Positions 6,614-8,560 of a stretch of DNA of 8,560 nt are shown here, piece after piece; the first letter of the stretch is position 1, and each line of letters begins with the position of its first letter. Source of the stretch: Chloroflexota bacterium (GTDB taxonomy: Bacteria > Chloroflexota > Ktedonobacteria > Ktedonobacterales > Ktedonobacteraceae); NCBI GenBank assembly GCA_021828635.1, contig JAJZEJ010000858.1, forward strand, positions 1-8,560, written 5' to 3'. Made by a program: the position numbers and the translations under genes. The notes beneath the pieces are model-generated. The model ran no database searches. It was not told where the DNA came from and saw only the letters and a list, made by a program, of their open reading frames with translations.

Positions 6614-6700
6614 TGGTGCAGATTGTATGCACTATGTTGTCACGTCCCGTTTTAAGGGTGTGGGTGTTAAGAGGAGTGTCCAGATAGGATAGATGGACAC
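6613..6700 (+). promoter_or_regulatory. Two hairpins in the pyrH-frr gap
   Basis: The 124-bp gap holds two stems. ATGGTGCA (6613-6620) pairs with TGCACTAT (6628-6635), one G-T wobble, 7-nt loop. GTGTCCA (6676-6682) pairs perfectly with TGGACAC (6694-6700), 11-nt loop. Neither is followed by a T tract, so they are more likely message-stability or leader elements than terminators. No convincing promoter was seen in the gap. Confidence 0.4.
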
Positions 6701-6737
6701 AGAAGCCCATCCGTAGAAAATAGGGAGTAGAGTTCGT

Positions 6738-7295
6738 ATGACAGCAGATTTATTTGCGGATGCAGAGCGACGCATGCAAAAAGCCGTCGAGACGCTTAAA
6801 TCAGACCTCGCGGCCATCCGTACCGGTCGCGCCAGTTCAGCCCTGGTGGAGCGTATTCAGGTAGACTACTATGGTACGCCAACACCAATTAACCAGGTAG
6901 CGTCTATCTCAGTGCCGGAGGCACGCCTGCTGGTAATTCAGCCCTGGGATCGAAAAATGCTGCCTGATATTGAGAAGGCGATTCAGAAATCTGACCTGGG
7001 CATCAACCCCAATAATGATGGACAGGTCATTCGTCTGAATATCCCGCCGATGACGGAAGAGCGTCGTCGTGATCTGGTGAAGTCCCTTCATAAGAAGATG
7101 GATGAACACAAGATCGCGGTACGCAACGTGCGGCGCGATGTGCAGGATAAATTGCGTGACCGTGAAAAGAAAAAAGAAGTGTCCGAAGACGAGCTGAAGC
7201 GTAGCACTGAGCGGCTACAGAAGCTCACCGACCGCTACATCGATGAGATGGACAAGGTTGGTAAGTCAAAGGAACAGGAGATTTTGGAGGTCTAA
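6738..7295 (+). CDS. frr: Ribosome recycling factor
   Basis: RRF acts with EF-G to split post-termination ribosomes. The 185-residue length equals that of E. coli RRF. Domain I is the three-helix bundle (about 1-30 and 105-185) and domain II the small beta domain between. IRTGRASSALVERIQVDYYG (27-46) and the following TPTPINQVASI are diagnostic, as is VRNVRRD (128-134). Its Arg129 and Arg132 sit at the same positions as the arginines important for ribosome binding in E. coli. The ribosome site AGGGAG (6722-6727) is 10 nt before the ATG. The final codons contain the GGAGG used as ribosome site for uppS, so the two genes are tightly coupled. Confidence 0.98.
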   Translation: MTADLFADAERRMQKAVETLKSDLAAIRTGRASSALVERIQVDYYGTPTPINQVASISVPEARLLVIQPWDRKMLPDIEKAIQKSDLGINPNNDGQVIRLNIPPMTEERRRDLVKSLHKKMDEHKIAVRNVRRDVQDKLRDREKKKEVSEDELKRSTERLQKLTDRYIDEMDKVGKSKEQEILEV

Positions 7296-7297
7296 CG

Positions 7298-8104
7298 TTG
7301 GCCAAGATCGAAAATCTCTTTTCCAGGCAGGGAAAAGAGAACATTTCGCAGCAGACGACGCCCGTTACGTCTGAGCAACAAGCGATGCAAGCTTGCGAAC
7401 CTGGCACGCCGCGCCATATCGCCATTATTATGGATGGCAATGGGCGCTGGGCTACGCGCCGTCACCTACCACGCCTGGCAGGTCACAAAGCTGGTGTCAG
7501 TGCCTTGCGCCGGGTCGTCGAGTGTGCATCTGATGAAAACATTGATATGCTGAGTGTGTATGCTTTTTCTACCGAGAATTGGGGACGACCCCGCGCCGAA
7601 GTTGATGGCTTGATGCGTCTCTTCTGGGAGACCATTCGCTCGGACCTGGAGAAGTTACACCGCGATGGGGTGCGTCTGCGTCATCTTGGTCGTTTACAAG
7701 ACCTTTCACCCGATATTCAAAAGGCTGTGCGGGACTCATTGGAACTAACACGCAACAATACCCGTATCGGCCTGAATGTCTGCTTTAACTATGGTGGGCG
7801 AGCAGAACTGGTGGATGCTATCCGCCAGATTATTGCCGATGGGCGCACTCCTGATACTATCACAGAAGAGTTGATTGCCTCGTATCTCTATACCCGCGAT
7901 CTGCCCGATCCCGATCTGGTAATTCGCACTGCTGGTGAGATGCGTGTTAGCAACTTCCTCCTGTGGCAATCGGCCTATAGCGAGTACTACGCAACACCCA
8001 CGCTCTGGCCGGATTTTGGACGTGAAGACCTGATGGCCGCGCTAGAGAGTTATCGCCAGCGCCAGCGCCGCTTCGGCAAACTTTCTGTTTCCCCAACGCC
8101 ATAA
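7298..8104 (+). CDS. uppS: Isoprenyl transferase (undecaprenyl diphosphate synthase)
   Basis: This cis-prenyltransferase adds isopentenyl units to farnesyl diphosphate to make the lipid carrier for peptidoglycan and other wall polymers. The 268-residue protein carries HIAIIMDGNGRWA (40-52) with catalytic D46, the STENW motif (91-95), RTAGEMRVSNFLLWQ (210-224) and the SEYYATPTLWPDF ending (228-240). These are all the conserved blocks of PF01255. About 38 residues precede the first block, roughly 20 more than in E. coli UppS, and are polar and Gln/Glu-rich. The start is TTG at 7298, 7 nt after GGAGG (7286-7290) and 2 bp after the frr stop. An in-frame ATG at 7385 would remove the extension but has no comparable ribosome site. 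It is probably membrane-associated in the cytoplasm. Confidence 0.96.
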   Translation: MAKIENLFSRQGKENISQQTTPVTSEQQAMQACEPGTPRHIAIIMDGNGRWATRRHLPRLAGHKAGVSALRRVVECASDENIDMLSVYAFSTENWGRPRAEVDGLMRLFWETIRSDLEKLHRDGVRLRHLGRLQDLSPDIQKAVRDSLELTRNNTRIGLNVCFNYGGRAELVDAIRQIIADGRTPDTITEELIASYLYTRDLPDPDLVIRTAGEMRVSNFLLWQSAYSEYYATPTLWPDFGREDLMAALESYRQRQRRFGKLSVSPTP

Positions 8105-8118
8105 AAAACGTGCAACGT

Positions 8119-8153
8119 AGGGGCGTGATTTATCACGCCCATTCTGATAAATC
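8119..8153. repeat. Compact palindrome with two competing hairpins (REP-like)
   Basis: GGGCGTGA (8121-8128) and TCACGCCC (8133-8140) form a perfect 8-bp stem with a TTTA loop. GATTTATCA (8127-8135) is also perfectly complementary to TGATAAATC (8145-8153), so a second, mutually exclusive stem is possible. No T tract follows on the + strand, so it is not a standard terminator. The G-rich start and palindromic layout resemble short dispersed palindromes common between genes of large bacterial genomes. Copy number cannot be seen from this window. Confidence 0.55.
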
Positions 8154-8188
8154 TCGTTCCCTGCCACACAGCATGGGGAGTCAAGCGT

Positions 8189-8560
8189 TTGCAACCAGCC
8201 AGTCAATCGAATATACAGCTAGATGCGCAGCCAGAGCAGCCAAAGCCGCCGTCCTCAGTGGCTCAACGTTGGATTACTGCTCTTATCGCTATACCTATTG
8301 TCCTATTTTTTGTCTGGTTCGGTGGCTGGATCTCCTTCGCGGCGACCGTCCTCGTGGTTGTTTTATGCACACTTGAACTCTATACGATGCTATTGCATGC
8401 TGGTTATCGTCCCCTTATCTGGATCAGTTTCGGCCTCAGTCTGCTTTTCCTGATTAGCCCTATGTTTCCGCGCTATCATCTACTCTTGCTCGAAGTTGGG
8501 CTTGGTGGCGCACTGCTTATCTCTTTCCCCTGGCTTTTTGCCCGCAAAAACCTTGATGGC
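8189..8560 (+). CDS. cdsA: Phosphatidate cytidylyltransferase, N-terminal part (runs off the window)
   Basis: The frame open from 8129 to the right edge encodes a membrane protein typical of CdsA, which makes CDP-diacylglycerol from phosphatidate and CTP for phospholipid synthesis. From TTG 8189 the visible part is 124 residues. A polar Gln/Pro-rich N-terminus (1-25) is followed by QRWITALIAIPIVLFF, the usual CdsA opening (QR-x-x-TA), and by about four hydrophobic segments (roughly 29-44, 45-69, 75-92 and 96-117). The conserved CTP_transf_1 signature near the C-terminus lies outside the window. TTG 8189 is chosen because GGGGAG (8175-8180) lies 8 nt upstream and no ATG or GTG precedes the conserved region. 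Position after uppS matches the classic uppS-cdsA order. The start is moderately sure, the identity high. Confidence 0.85.
   Translation, partial: MQPASQSNIQLDAQPEQPKPPSSVAQRWITALIAIPIVLFFVWFGGWISFAATVLVVVLCTLELYTMLLHAGYRPLIWISFGLSLLFLISPMFPRYHLLLLEVGLGGALLISFPWLFARKNLDG

Noticed and set aside
6637..6690. Possible frr promoter (TTGTCA at 6637, TAGGAT at 6685)
   Set aside because: The spacing is far outside 16-18 bp, and no better -35/-10 pair was found.
8101..8140. Minus-strand terminator formed by the palindrome and the A-run at 8103-8108
   Set aside because: On the minus strand the T-run would lie about 12 nt beyond the stem, and there is no minus-strand gene to terminate.
8110..8453. Two open + frames (8110-8376 and 8223-8453) after uppS
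   Set aside because: Their products are Ser/Arg/Cys-rich with no recognisable fold, and they overlap the frame that encodes a convincing CdsA N-terminus.

Overview
The window carries eleven protein genes, all on the + strand, in two blocks. No tRNA, rRNA, CRISPR array or insertion sequence was seen. The right block has the order rpsB-tsf-pyrH-frr-uppS-cdsA, a core bacterial gene string. Moderate G+C, a short EF-Ts (198 aa), frequent TTG starts and a neighbouring SdpR/SdpI pair suggest a Gram-positive-like or Chloroflexota (Ktedonobacteria-type) soil bacterium. That placement is an inference from gene style, not a database match.

Left block (18-3845): a CPBP-family intramembrane protease, an ABC-2 type exporter (ATPase plus permease), an ArsR-family repressor of the SdpR type and an SdpI-family membrane protein. 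The first three genes are packed 1-15 bp apart and look like one transcription unit. The repressor gene follows an 82-bp gap that holds a TTGACA box and a perfect 5+5 inverted repeat. This suggests an autoregulated sdpR-sdpI unit. In Bacillus subtilis SdpI gives immunity to the SdpC toxin, SdpR represses sdpRI, and ABC exporters are involved in defence against the same class of peptide. The block therefore reads as an envelope-defence or peptide-immunity module, but no toxin gene is visible here.

Right block (3846-8560): a good extended -10 promoter (TTGCGT-N17-TATACT) lies inside a perfect 7-bp dyad and starts a leader of about 200 nt before rpsB. The leader contains a long-range hairpin (3985-4080) that ends beside the Shine-Dalgarno region, a candidate autoregulatory leader RNA. 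Between rpsB and tsf there are two hairpins with T-rich tails and a possible tsf promoter, so tsf output may be set separately from rpsB. pyrH (UMP kinase) and frr (ribosome recycling factor) follow, then uppS (undecaprenyl-PP synthase) and the start of cdsA (CDP-diacylglycerol synthase), which runs off the right edge. The block thus joins translation, pyrimidine nucleotide supply, cell-wall lipid carrier and phospholipid synthesis.

The most interesting signals are non-coding: the rpsB leader and its operator-like dyad, the sdpR operator candidate, the rpsB-tsf attenuator region, and a compact palindrome with two mutually exclusive hairpins between uppS and cdsA.
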